Assembly: GCF_000764305.2 (NCBI RefSeq)
Contig: NW_025939466.1
Coordinates: forward strand, 124,001-188,000
Length of the DNA stretch: 64,000 nucleotides
Direction: 5' to 3'
Source: Hyalella azteca
Taxonomy: Eukaryota > Arthropoda > Malacostraca > Amphipoda > Hyalellidae
Of the stretch, positions 1-10,670 are shown in pieces (within the stretch, counting starts at the first letter, position 1; the number at the start of each line of letters is the position of its first letter). The notes under the pieces are model-generated. The model worked only from the letters and a program-made list of their open reading frames with translations, was not told the origin of the DNA and did not search any database. The translations under genes and the position numbers were made by a program.

Positions 1-92
1 TTCATCATTTGCTATGTGTTAAATAAGTGACCAGTTATAATAACTGTTTACCAGTTCGCGAGTGCAGTGTTTGATTTTGCGCTGGTAAGCGA

Positions 93-157
93 GAGGCGCC
101 TGGCGCCAGCCAGGCTGAGTCACAGTGAGGCGCCGGGCGCCAGCCAGGCTGACTCAC
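93..157. repeat. Two direct copies of a GC-rich 31-bp unit
   Basis: Positions 93-123 and 127-157 carry the same 31-bp unit with two mismatches. Each holds a GGCGCC palindrome followed by GCCAGCCAGGCTGA. The stretch is far more GC-rich than its surroundings. No gene is visible in 1-300, and the function of the unit is unknown. Confidence 0.7.
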
Positions 158-303
158 GCTCATGGGCGTGATCAGTGCTCCGGACTCAGTGAGATTACTT
201 TCTTGCTCTGCCAGTGATTACTTAATAAGGTTCAATTTACTTGCATAAGCACTGCACATACTAGCCTTAGCCCGTTTCGCTCAGCCGCTGACGAGCCCGT
301 TAG

Positions 304-1062
304 CTATGCTGTCGTAGGGCGATCAAATCCTTTGATCAGGTCTATAGCGTATTCTGAAGCCAATACACTCGAACTTTCGCATCCCCGTGCGAATTGCTTG
401 AGGTATAGCCTTAGTTTACTGGAGAGGAAGACGGCTTCGTAATACACTTGTCTTACGTGCCGTTCCTGGACCTGATCCATGTATGATATATAATTACTCG
501 GTTTTTGAGGATCATAACTTTCCGGGATATATATATTATTTGCTTTAGCATATCTTTTAGAAATCATTGAAACACCACCTCGAATGCCTATTTAAATGAA
601 TAGTATCATATCAGGATCGTTCAGCAAGTCTAATTCTATCTCAGTAATCTTTAATAGAGCATCAAAGGATAGTCCTGGAGCTGTAAAATAGTGGGCTGGA
701 TCTAATTTGTATGTTTTCAAACAGGTATTTCTAAAGTTCTCAAACACCTCACTTAATAACAAGGTGTCAACTTTGAGATAGAGATTATGATAGTCTTTGA
801 ATGTTTTGCATTTGAATACATCCTAAACCTCTTTAGCATGTCTATATTCTTTATCAGATATATGCTTATCATTTAATTTGTTATAGAATTCATCCCTCGA
901 TGGTAAACTAATTGAATTCATTTTATCATAGGTATCCATGTAATCGTATGGATATATACCTTTGTTTTTTATCAATTTAAACTGCTCATTATTAGGAAAA
1001 TGCCTTTTCAATTTTACATGCTCTGATAAATTTTTTGATAATGCATCCAACGATGAAGACAT
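304..1062 (-). pseudogene. Polinton/Maverick protein-primed DNA polymerase B, palm-side fragment (broken)
   Basis: Decayed C-terminal-most part of the polymerase relic that runs leftwards from 3199. The reading at 1062-823 carries the segment linking exonuclease to palm seen in Polinton and related eukaryotic PolB genes (KGIYPYDYMDT, then an ISDKEY helix). A frameshift near 823 continues it to a recognisable segment with TAPGLSFDALLKITEIELDL (about 820-600). An in-frame stop lies near 590. The reading resumes at 567 with IRGGVSMISKRYAKANN and reaches KPSNYISYMD at 475. Homology stops at exactly this aspartate, which is where palm motif A should begin, and 304-474 looks unrelated. Motifs B and C (the catalytic DTD) are absent, so this cannot be an active polymerase. 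Family assignment is by motif recognition; an adintovirus-like origin cannot be excluded. Confidence 0.8.
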
Positions 1063-1097
1063 GAATCTGAAAGTGTCTAAGAATCTTAAGTCTCTTG

Positions 1098-1451
1098 TTA
1101 TGTCTCGCTCTCTTCCAGTTTTTTATCTATATACGTTCCGACTTTGATGGTCTGTGTGAAACTTATGTATTTTTGATCCGTTTCTGTTATAGCATTTATT
1201 TTACCAGACACTTTACCTAGTTCTTTAACAAACATATGTGAATCATAATTGGATAAGTTATGCATAAACACAGGAATAAAATTAGGATTTCTAATTTTAA
1301 AATTGCACTTCAGATGTGCTGGACCTCTATAGTCTCCCGTTAGGTGGTTGTGGTCTCTAACCTTATGGATTTCTTCAGTAAACTCTTCATGACAGACATA
1401 ACAAACTGTGGCATTTCTGTGTTCATGATATTTTTCATTTGATAAGAACAT
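1098..1451 (-). pseudogene. Polinton polymerase relic: endonuclease VII-like zinc domain plus exonuclease II region
   Basis: A 117-codon minus-strand segment of the same polymerase relic. Residues about 17-50 hold a recombination-endonuclease-VII-like HNH/zinc module: CYVC, then KVRDHNHLTGDYRG and HLKCN. This module is commonly embedded in Polinton-type PolB proteins. It is followed by the exonuclease II motif region (HNLSNYDSHMF, about residues 64-74) and a KYISFTQ strand. The reading ends in a stop at 1098 and homology continues in another frame at 1062. The ATG is internal to the ancestral protein, so this is not a separate gene start. The cysteines and histidines of the zinc module look intact. 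Confidence 0.82.
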
Positions 1452-1539
1452 CTTTTTTGAATATTGATTTAATAATTCATATATACGTTTTGTTTCTGCT
1501 TCTAGATATTCTACAAATTTTTCCGATGCATCTTCACCA

Positions 1540-2510
1540 TTATATAACTAACTTTGAGTACCTATCATCCTCGCATTTAGTATAACAACAGAAACTATTA
1601 GGCTCATGCTTTTGAATATTCCGAGTGTAATTTGACTTGGGGTCTGGCTGACATGAATCAATACCTACCAAAGTCGATTCAAAACCAGCGTAAATTACAA
1701 AGGGATGTTTGATAGCCTTTTGAAAGGCCTTGAATTTTAGTTTCTCATCACTATAAACATATTTGACGGGTGTGTGAACAGAGCAATCATCTTTATGTTT
1801 TTCAAGTAGGTCTTCTCGTATAAATGCATGCAGGCAGTATGGACATACATATTTAGTTCTATGACTCGCCTTATGAATAAATGGACTTAAAGACTTCATT
1901 AAGACATAATGACTTCCATTCTCATTTGTAATTAACAATAATGAAACCACATCTTTATTTTTAGTTTTAGTTATTCGAAGTGGGCATAGCTCCAAACAAT
2001 AATTCAAGCTATATACATTTATGGAGATATTATTCATCTTTTCAAATTTATCAATGTCTTTAATTTTCATAGGGAATTTGATATCCTCGAATTCCAACTC
2101 TTCAGCTTTCTTCTTTAATATTTTCGTTATTCTGTTACCATGTTCTTCATCCCTGCAGAGTGGCGTGCGACCGCCCACTTAAAGCACATGTTATCTTGGT
2201 TTTTAATATTTATTAACTTATATTTTGAATTTCTCAATTTTTCAGGCAATTCAATATAGCTAGAACCTCTTAAAGGTTTGTATTCAACAATTTTAATTGT
2301 AAAGTTTAGCAACTTGTTTAATATCCATCCAGAAGAGTTATTCGTAAATTTTTCGATTCTATGTAGCAGATTATCATACAGTCCTTTAATTGTATTTAAA
2401 TTTATGTGATTCCTTGAAAGTTCTATAAACGTGGTTGAATTGAACCAACCGGTATTATAGATTTTCTCACTACCTAATTTGAATTTATAAAACTCAACTT
2501 GTAAATTCAA
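1540..2510 (-). pseudogene. Polinton polymerase relic: N-terminal region and exonuclease I
   Basis: Two overlapping minus-strand readings (2510-2127 and 2178-1540) are pieces of one ancestral frame, broken where a segment ending CFKWAVARH passes into CRDEEHGNRI near 2160. In the 212-codon reading, residues about 45-105 hold the typical ISINVYSL, CPLRITKTKNK and HYVLMKSLSPF strands. Residues 112-132 form a C2HC zinc knuckle (CPYC, then H and C). Exonuclease motif I is at about 159-167, but the expected D-x-E is G-x-E: PFVIYAGFES, with the glycine codon at 1684-1686. One base change would explain it. The proofreading site was therefore lost as well as the frame. Confidence 0.8.
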
Positions 2511-3199
2511 CTGTAAAATTTAATGTTATCGAATTTCGACTGTCTAATTACTTGAATAACTTCAGATGTTATATTCTTGAGAAACAACTTAGGATCGATA
2601 GTTCTTATATCATGATAAATATATTCTGCACATGTATCATTAACAGCCTTCTTAATTTCCCCTCGCATGCATTCAAATTTATTTTTAAAATGGACATTTG
2701 AATCTTCATGTACTCCAATATCGTCCACTTCCAAATTACAAAGTTTACAATAAAAGAAAGAACTGGCTATTATACTAAAGTTCAAACATTTTCTTTGAGC
2801 GTTTGTTTGTTCATGTCTTTTCAAGTTTTGATAATTGCGATTACATATAACGCACCTTGTTTTTGTATTGAAGTATGCATTTGATATTATCGAATTGTTA
2901 ATTGCTTTACGATGCTTTTGAGTTTCTATTTGTTTTTTTAGGTTTTTAACCAATGTGTTACAAACTTCACAGTGATTCATGCTGACAATATTTGCTTCCA
3001 TTTTACTTAAGAAATTTATCGAAAGAGATTTCGTATTCAATGTGTATTTTTTCGCATGATTTACATCAGATGATTCGTTAGCTCTCATTTTATATAGAAA
3101 AAAATTAGAAGCACATTGAAAAAATTCTTTTATTCTAATACATTTATTTGCCCTTATTATATTAACATTGAATAAATAAGAATTATTCAACTGGTTCAA
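2507..3199 (-). pseudogene. N-terminal zinc-finger-rich part of the Polinton polymerase relic, or an adjoining ORF
   Basis: A 230-codon open minus-strand reading directly upstream of, and overlapping by four bases, the polymerase pieces. It has three C2H2/C2HC-like units: CEVCNTL...H (about 77-98), CVICNRNYQNLKRHE (about 115-130) and CKLCNLEVDDIGVHE (about 150-165). Its C-terminal end runs into the frame that continues the polymerase N-terminus. Such finger-rich N-termini precede PolB in many Polinton-like eukaryotic loci, but I recognise no specific ortholog. It is the longest intact reading of the relic. Confidence is good that it belongs to the element and moderate on domain identity. Confidence 0.6.
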
Positions 3200-3463
3200 C
3201 GAGGTTATGCATGCACCAATTTTGCAGAAGTTAAGGGGAGCAACTGTTCAAATCTTTCGATTTTAGCTTTTTCGATTTATATGTTCATATTAAAGCTGAC
3301 ATTGACGAATCCAACGGTATAAAAAAATAATGGTGGTACCAATTGGCGGGGGTAAAATGAAAAAAATTCCAAAAAATTCATGAAAAATGTTCCCATACCT
3401 ACAAAAAAGAGAATTTAAAAAAACCCCTTCTACAACTTTTAGATATGGTCTTTACGCATCGAA

Positions 3464-3776
3464 TGATATTTGTCTCGATGTTGTACCTTGAAAATCCTAG
3501 GAGGAGATAGATTTCTACGGTACCCCCTTTTTTTGACCGTTTTCCAAAAATTTTACGTTTTCTTCCATTTTTTCGAAAAATTTACACGAACAAAAAAGTC
3601 TTAGATTGCTGTTTTACATATGTGTACCTAGTTTTAGAGCGATCCGTTTGTAAATAGCCGAGATAAATTTTACCCCAGACGCTCCCCTTGGAATGACATG
3701 CGTCTCGATGTAGTAGCTTGAAAATCCTAGAAGATAGATTTCTATAGTATCCCTTTCTTTGACCGTTTTCTAAATG
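3464..3776. repeat. Imperfect direct repeat of about 80 bp
   Basis: Positions about 3472-3553 and 3701-3776 share a unit beginning GTCTCGATGT and containing TTGAAAATCCTAG, then a run ending TTTTTGACCGTTTTC. The first copy has extra bases inside a GGAGGA tract. The repeat lies between the Polinton relic and a SINE-like tRNA head and may be part of the SINE body or an older element. Confidence 0.6.
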
Positions 3777-3834
3777 GCGCACGGCGTGCGCCGCGTTAAT
3801 CACCACCTCACAGCTCCTTCCATGTCTCCACCCA

Positions 3835-3940
3835 TTGACGTAAGACCTGCAAAAACCTCAGGAGGTGCTTGCGATCGAACTCTGGGCTAGCGACTTCCAA
3901 GACGCATCGCTAGCCACTTGACCATCGTGGTGATAGCGAC
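3835..3940 (-). repeat. tRNA-derived SINE head (A and B boxes)
   Basis: Read on the minus strand, this segment has a good RNA polymerase III A box (TGGTCAAGTGG, at 3924-3914) and a B-box-like GAGTTCGATCG about 40 bases downstream (3882-3872). The region between them can pair as an anticodon arm (GCTAGCGA against TCGCTAGC). The acceptor stem does not close and the B box departs from consensus, so it is not a functional tRNA gene. The layout fits the tRNA-related head of a SINE whose body would extend leftwards. No second copy was found in the window. Confidence 0.5.
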
Positions 3941-5330
3941 TCAAAGTAAAATCTAGCTTTTCTATTACCTATAGTTTGGTAGCATAGAATTTTCAGATAT
4001 TATATACAAACTATATTAGTTCGATAGCACATACAAAGGTATTATTGGGTATGAGACTGTTGTTGCAGGAGAGAGAGAACCGTGGTAATACTATGAGAAA
4101 TGAGTGAGTCATAGCTGAAAATCCAGTTTTTCAATGAGCTGTATCAAAAGAAAATGAAGTGGCCTCCTGGATTAAATAGAGTAACTATGTTAAGCTGAGG
4201 TTCTTATTTGCTCTGTAGATTCTTCCGTACGAGATCAATAAGTAGGGATTGCCTTCTGAAATATCCTCACTCGACGGGAGTTCAGTGCTTAATGTATAAC
4301 AGATCAGCTAGCGGTCGAGGGTAAATACAGCATTTTTTAGAACACTCGATATTAGCGCGCGATGCATCCTACCTCTGCCAGACCGGTCCTGGACCTGGAG
4401 CGAGTTTTTGTGGAGGATAATTTAAGTGCGCCTTTAGCTACCAGCTGATGTGCACCATGGAAAAAAACTGACTCAAGGTTTCAAGCTGGTTTGACTCAAA
4501 TGACTCCAGCCTGGTAAATGACTCGAATGACTCAATCGGGGTTAATGGTCGTTAACTCATGATTCGGGAGTAATTGGTTCATTTTGTTGGGTAAGATTCA
4601 TGATCGGTGCCCTGTTAAGCTGTTTATGCAGATTCGGGGGTAATTTTTCGTAATAATATTGAAGGAGGTTTTATTCGGGAGTAATTGGTTAATTTTGTTG
4701 GGTAAGATTTGGGGTAAATGTGGTAACCTATTATTTACGCTGTTTATGGAAAGTGTCGTGGTAGGCTCACTGTATATACTACTTATGTATAATGAAATAT
4801 CATTCGGAGGAGAAGACTCGCTTGCTATAAAAGCGAACACCAATACTCTGCAAGCGTTATAAATATTCGTAATTCTGACTTAACAATTTATTTCAACAAA
4901 CCCAACAGTTTACATACTCAATCTGCTAGCGTTAAAGATGGTATGTTGGAAGGTGTTGGGGAGCATGAAAGTATAAATATGTTAAATATAAGGTCTGTGA
5001 ATACAATACATGTTCACTGCAGTATAATCAATGGATCATATCTCAATGGCGATACACAATATCTTACATACATTTGTCCCTAACGTTCCCCAGGATACGG
5101 AATTGTGGAGAATCCTGTACAAAACTTTAGCGCGACCTTCCTTTTCAGTGGAAGGAAAATTTAATTACGACAATTAAAGATGGAAATAAACGTCTAAAAG
5201 TAAAGTATTTATTCATTCTGAACAGTGTTCATGGGAGCACAAAAATAATCTTGCGAATAGAGAACTGGACCGAGCTGCTGTCCGGTGGAAGTCCTCAGAA
5301 AATCGGGAGCAGGAGCTTCACATGGCAATG
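3941..5330. other. Non-coding interval with a local direct repeat
   Basis: No convincing gene. A 37-bp unit starting ATTCGGGAGTAATTGGTT occurs at 4562-4598 and 4673-4709 with one mismatch, and a partial third copy is near 4631. Short open readings at 4598-4862 on both strands are produced by this repeat and show no family signature. Confidence 0.5.
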
Positions 5331-5352
5331 GTGAACAGTTATTTCCCCTGGA

Positions 5353-5594
5353 AATAACTGTTAGAAATATGGTTCCCATTATAATATTTTCACTGGGAAC
5401 CTTATTTCTAACAGTTATTTACAGGGGAATCTAGGGGAACCATATTTTATTAAGAATTAGTTGCTAGAAAAAAGGCTCCCAGTAGAAATACGTGCAATAA
5501 AATATGGTTCCCCTAGGTTCTCCTGTAAATAACTGTTAGAAATAAGGCTCCCAGTGAAAATATTATAAGGGGAACCTTATTTCTAACAGTTATT
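5353..5594. repeat. Long inverted repeat (99-bp arms, 44-bp loop)
   Basis: Positions 5353-5451 and 5496-5594 are inverted copies of about 99 bp. Each arm contains a smaller palindrome (AATAACTGTTAGAAAT against its complement), so the region folds at two scales. A direct third part follows: 5595-5670 repeats 5424-5490 (AGGGGAACC, ATATTTTATT, GAATTAGTTGCTAGAAA). Another short palindrome (about 5334-5363) flanks the left arm. This is foldback/MITE-like architecture. No clear target-site duplication was located. Confidence 0.8.
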
Positions 5595-5670
5595 CCCAGG
5601 GGAACCTAGGGGAACCATATTTTATTGAGAATTAGTTGCTAGAAATAATGCTCCCAGTAGAAAGGCTCCC

Positions 5671-7167
5671 AAGCCAGGCAGGTAGCACAGAGAAACTGAC
5701 GCGCTAAGTTCCATGCCGCCCATCCCGTCAAAACAAATGCCAACTGATCTTAATTAAACCAAACCCAATTTATGTAATGGAAATTTAGCGCACGCTGAAT
5801 ATTAGGGTCCAAATATTGTGAAATGTTCAAATTTAAGGACCTAGCAGCTATGCTCTTAAAATTGAAAAGTCATCTTAAAATTAGTAGGCTTTAATAAATT
5901 GTTATCTAATAAATATATAATCATTTGTAAGACAAGGAGGGTTTTATTATTTGGGTTGAGAGTAGTGAAGGGGAGACGGTTATTCATAATGGAAACCAGC
6001 CGGAGCTACATATTGCCACAACACCCTGAGCTTTAGTGATGGACAACCAACCTGCAGCATCCGGTGCTCTCCTCAGCTCTCGCAGGGCCCCGTCCCTCGT
6101 GAGAAGACGAGCTGTGCCGCAGTCCCCAGTTCGTCCCCACACCTCGAAGCCGCCCCCTCAGACAAGACGAACGCTAGAGGCTTCATTCCGTAGTAGTGAC
6201 GATGAAGTGGACGAAAAATGAAGGCGTGGCGTCGTTGGCAGTCGTAAAGAATCTCTCCCTGGCTCTCTGGTTGGTGGGCTGTCTCTGAATCTGACTAGAG
6301 GTTTGAGTTTAGCTTCATTTTCAAATGTGGATTTGCAGAAATGCGGAAGGTTGCCCACACTAATGTAAGAAATGTTGGGAAACTTTAGCCGGCCAAATAA
6401 AATCACAACTAACTCCAACCCAAACAATAAACTTCCAACTGGAAATATCTTAGTAAAGTTAAGAATTATATACAAATTCTGGTTCTAATTTCTAATATCT
6501 GAATTTGGTTAACAGATCAAATAGAAAATTTTGAACAACAGAGGTGAAGAAAGTCGAGATCAGTCGAGATCAAGATATTTAAATAATTATTAGAAAATAA
6601 TTATTTATAAACTGGAAAACTAACAATAGAACGATACTATTCAAATTGATGAATCAATTCAAAAAGCTGAAACTCATGATTATGAGCCTCAAATCGGAAC
6701 AGATCTGAATCGTGAACAGAATGATGTCAAGATTATAATTCAGAATCGAGATCACTTTCTACTACCATCAGGAAGTTGTCAATGCATCGAAGGGGCATTA
6801 ACGACAGAGAATGGTAGAAATTATAATTTCAAAGATGGTAAAATATCAAAATATCAATTTAAAATTATTGACAAAATATCAGCGAAACTTCAAACAAAAT
6901 ATGATGTTTTAGAGTATTGACACTGAGGAAAATGAAAAATCGAATGATGGATTCAATGAATGTAGAGAATATTTAGGAGCCGCTGATAGTTAATTATTTA
7001 TTTAATGAAAATAAATGAAGTTAGAAAGGGTGTCAAAGTGCATATTAACTTCCTTCAGAAAGAAATGCCTGCAGTAAAATCACTGGTGAGAAATGCTGTC
7101 ACATTGTCTTGAAAATGTTGGCACACTGACAGCGTTGGCACACTGTCTTGAAGTTCAGCGTCCAATA
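5671..7167. other. Non-coding interval, no recognised gene
   Basis: AT-rich sequence without a recognised gene. One 61-codon plus-strand reading at 6036-6221 is Ser/Arg/Pro-rich and ends in an acidic tail (SSDDEVDEK). It has no family signature and no supporting splice context, so I do not call it a gene. Confidence 0.4.
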
Positions 7168-9155
7168 AATTATTTGTTTGTTGCTGTTGTTTGTTACTAT
7201 GCAATAACAACAAACTATAGTATTGTAGTTTGCTATAGCTGCTATAGTATATTGGTTTGTTGCTATTGTTTGTTGCAATTGCTTGTTGCTATTGCCTGCT
7301 ACAGTTGCTTGTTACGGTTGTTAGTTCCAATTGCTTATTGCTATTCTTGTTACAGTTGTTTGTTGCTATTGTTCGATGCTATTATTTGTTACAATTGCTT
7401 GTTGCTATTGCTTGTTACTAATGTTTGTTACTATTTTTTGTTGCTATTGCATGCTGCAATTACTTGTTTCATTTGCTTGTTGCTTGTTGCTGTTGTTTGT
7501 TGTTGTTTGTTGCTTTTGCTTGCTGCTTTTGTTTGTGCCGGTGTTTGTAGCTATTGATTGTTGCTATAGTTCTGTTGCTGATGTTTGTTGCTGTTTGTTA
7601 CTGGTTTTTGTTATTTTTGTTTTTGCTGCTGTTTGTTGCCATTGCTTGTAGCTGTGTTTTTTTTTGTGGTTTATATGTTGTATTGTTTGTTGTTATGGTT
7701 TTGGTGCTAATGTTTGTTGCTGTTGTCTAATGTTGTTTTTTACTGTTCTTATACACCATTGTTTGTTGCAGTGTGTTGCTGTTGTTTGTTGCTGTTGTTT
7801 GTTGCTGTTGTTTGTTGATGTTGTTTGTTGATGTTGTTTGCTGCTGTTGTTTGTTGCTGTTGTTTGTTGCTGTTGTTGTTTGTTGCTATTTTTTCGTTGT
7901 TGGTGTTTGTTGCGGCTACTGCCTTTTATTTGTGTTGTTTGTTGCTATTGCTTGCTGCTTTTGTTTTCGCCGATATTTGTTGCTATTGCTTGTTCAATAG
8001 TTTTGTTGCTGATGTTTGTTGTTGATGTTGGTTTATGTTGTTTGTTACTGTTGTTTGTCGTTTTGCTTGTTGCTGTTGTTTATTGCCATTGCTTGTTATA
8101 ATTTTGTTGCTGTTGTTTGTTGCTGCCGCTTGTCTCTGTTGTTTGTTGCTGCTGTTTGTTGCTATTGCTTGTTGCTATAGTTTTGCAGCTGCTGTTTGTT
8201 GCTATAGTTTTTTGCTGTTGTTTGTTGCTGTTGTTAGTTGCTGCTGTTTATTGCTATTGTTCGGTTGTTGTTGTTGTTTGCTGCTGTTGATAGTTGCTGC
8301 TTTTTTTGCTATAGTTTGCTGCTGTTGTTTGTTGCTATTGTTTGTTGCTATTTGCTTGTTGCAACAGTTTTGTTGCTGTTGTTGTTGATGTTGTTTGTTG
8401 CATTTGTTGTTATTGCTTGTTGCGATAGTTTTGTTGCTGTTTGTTGCTGTTGTTTGTTTCTGTTGGTTGTTGCTGACGTTTGTTGTTGTTTGTTGCCGTT
8501 GTTTATTTCTATTGGTTATTGCAATAGTTTTGTTGTTGATGTTTGTTGCTGTTGCTTGTTGCTGTTGTTTGTGGTTGTTGTTTATTTCTATTGGTTGTTG
8601 CAATAGTTTTGTTGTTGTTGTTTGTTGCTGTTGTTTGCTGTTGTTGTTGTTGTTGTTTGTTGCTGTTGTTTACTTCTATTGGTTGTTGCAATAGCTTTGT
8701 TGTTGTTGTTGTTTGTTGCTGTTTTTAGTGTCTGTTGTTTGTTGTTGTTTGTGGCTGTTGCTTGATGCTGTTGTTTGTGGCTGTTGTTTGTTGCTGCTGT
8801 TTGTGGCTGTTGTTTGTTGCTGTTGTTTGTTGCTGTTGTTTGTTGCTGTTGTTTGTTGCTGTTGTTTGTGGCTGTTATATGTTGCTGTTGTTTGCTGTTG
8901 TTGTTTGTTGCTGTTGTTGTTTGTTGCTGTTGTTTGTGGCTATTGTTTGTTGCTGTTGTTTGTTGTTGTTGTTTGTTGCTGTTGTTTATTTCTATTGGTT
9001 GTTGCAATAGCTTTGTTGCTGTTGTCTATTTATATTGGTTGTTGCAATAGCTTTGTTGCTGTTATTTGTTGCTGTTGTTTGTGGCTGTTGTTTGGTGTTG
9101 CTATATGTTGCTGTTGTTTGCTGTTGTTGTATGTTGCTGTAGTTTGTTGCTGTTT
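7168..9155. repeat. Approximately 2-kb minisatellite, 13-bp unit (GTTGCTGTTGTTT type)
   Basis: Nearly 2 kb of degenerate tandem repeats whose best-preserved part (about 8800-8960) has a 13-bp unit, GTTGCTGTTGTTT, with GTGGCT, GCTATT and GATGTT variants. Because 13 is not a multiple of 3, each strand cycles through all three phases every 39 bp. Every plus frame therefore encodes the same Cys/Leu/Val-rich 13-residue repeat, and every minus frame a Gln/Asn/Thr-rich one. Stops are rare in all frames, so many long overlapping readings are artefacts. The 5' part (7168-7760) is the most diverged. A longer interspersed motif, TTTCTATTGGTTGTTGCAAT, recurs in the 3' half. There is no promoter or splice evidence for expression. 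Confidence 0.92.
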
Positions 9156-9616
9156 CCCTAATTTATTTAAGTTGGGAACTATTCGGTTCCGTTCATCCGG
9201 TGAATTGAACAATTATTTACTAAATCTTAAATTGATGAAAAAATTGCGCCATTCAGCTTCTAAATATAAAGACAAATAAAATTGATCTCAATTTGTTAGT
9301 GCAAATAGTTTATAAGTTTATTATTTGTGCTATCTCTTGTCTATTGTTGCCGAAAAGCAGGACAAAGCTGGGAAACCGAAACTTGTTTTCAATCGAGCGT
9401 CATCACACTCACCAGTTACCTCGCCATGACAGTCACTGATCATCAGTTATCCATGTATAGAGTTGCATAATTAATGGCTATGAATTAAGGAAATAAAACG
9501 TTCCCAATTGGTTGGAATTAACGGTTCCATTCAGCGCATATTTAAGGCAGATGTAGCGCAGGTTCAGGGCTGGGCTGGCCGTCGCTGCAGGTAGTCTGCG
9601 CTAACGCTCACGCGTT
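9156..9616. other. Non-coding interval
   Basis: Unique AT-rich sequence between the minisatellite and the next repeat. I see no gene, RNA or transposon signature in it. Confidence 0.4.
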
Positions 9617-10670
9617 TTTGTCCGACCGGTGGACCTTCCCGATCATTTCATAATTCCAATCACGAAAATATTTCAAACATTAAATAACTTAACTATTCTA
9701 CCATTGTTTTTGTACGCGGCTAATAATATCATCAGAGTGTGAGTTCGCACCGTTGTTCGCAAGCTTCTTTATATTTGAACACATTCAAATTATGTGAATT
9801 ACCTGACCTACAAGATTTATTATGAGTATTCTTATCAAAGTTGTGATGTTCCGAGCAATCAATGATCATGTTACTGTAATCGAGCCACCTTGTCTCGGCT
9901 TAACATCAACAAAAAATTGACGAAACAACCACACATTACCAATGGCGATGCAATGCTGAGTGAAGTGTTTTTTTTTACATATTGAACATGTATATTTTAC
10001 GAATACGTCCAACCTATCTATAGATACTTCGAGCTGAAGTGAAAAAATCTTTCTTAAAATATCAAAACCTATCAAAATTATGCTCACTAGACAAACCTCT
10101 TAAAGTTACGTTTGAAGCTAAAAGAATTTCGCCTTATTTCTTAGGGTGTCGTATGCAAAACTATTTTGGTTTGCGTGATATGAACTCGTGTCAAATCTTC
10201 CACATACATGCAATAAAACTTCTTTGATCAACGTAGCATCGTGTACAATTAATAGATAACCGTTTTCTTTATCCCTATTCATGCATTTCTGACTAGCATA
10301 AATTGACCGAGAGTTTATTGGGTTGATTCGTCAGAAGGTATAATCCACTAATAAAGATACGTTAACCATATAGCATACGTTTCACCGTTCATCAAATGGA
10401 CCAATTGATATTGTATAATCAGTTTCAATATCCGCTGACTACAATTATGGAATGAATATGATCATTCGTTGCTTTGAGGAGCCAACTGAGGTTTTATTAG
10501 TTCAGAAGAGACAAAAATTTAGAGAATTTCCATAAAAATATATATTGTCCTTCCGCGATTTAAGAAGTGAAATAAGGGTATAGTTGCATGAACACGTAAA
10601 TAAAAACTATGCTCAATTGCTATTTTACAAAGCGATTATTCTATGATGTGTATCGGAGATCAGGTAACTT
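9617..10670 (+). repeat. Dispersed copy (A) of the sequence filling the last intron of both GTPase genes
   Basis: About 1 kb that aligns colinearly, same orientation, with intron 8 of both atlastin-like genes (copy B 31325-32075, copy C 51920-53110). Shared landmarks in order: TTTTTGTAC at about 9710; CGGCTTAACAT at about 9896; CCTATCAAAATT with GCTC near 10067; CGAGAGTTTATTGGGT at about 10310; TTGTCCTTCCG at about 10545; AAATAAAAAC near 10600. Divergence is clearly higher than between B and C over conserved stretches. No exon of the GTPase is detectable on either side. It is either an unclassified interspersed element that inserted into the ancestral intron or the ghost of a third gene copy. 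Confidence 0.75.

Noticed and set aside
3835..3940. Functional tRNA gene
   Set aside because: Acceptor stem does not close and the B box departs from consensus; SINE head fits better.
6036..6221. Ser/Arg/Pro-rich 61-codon reading as a small gene
   Set aside because: No homology, splice sites or second copy; short enough to occur by chance.
7093..9279. Many long Cys/Leu-rich (+) and Gln/Asn-rich (-) readings
   Set aside because: All arise from the 13-bp repeat, which lacks stops in every frame; no splice, start-context or family evidence.
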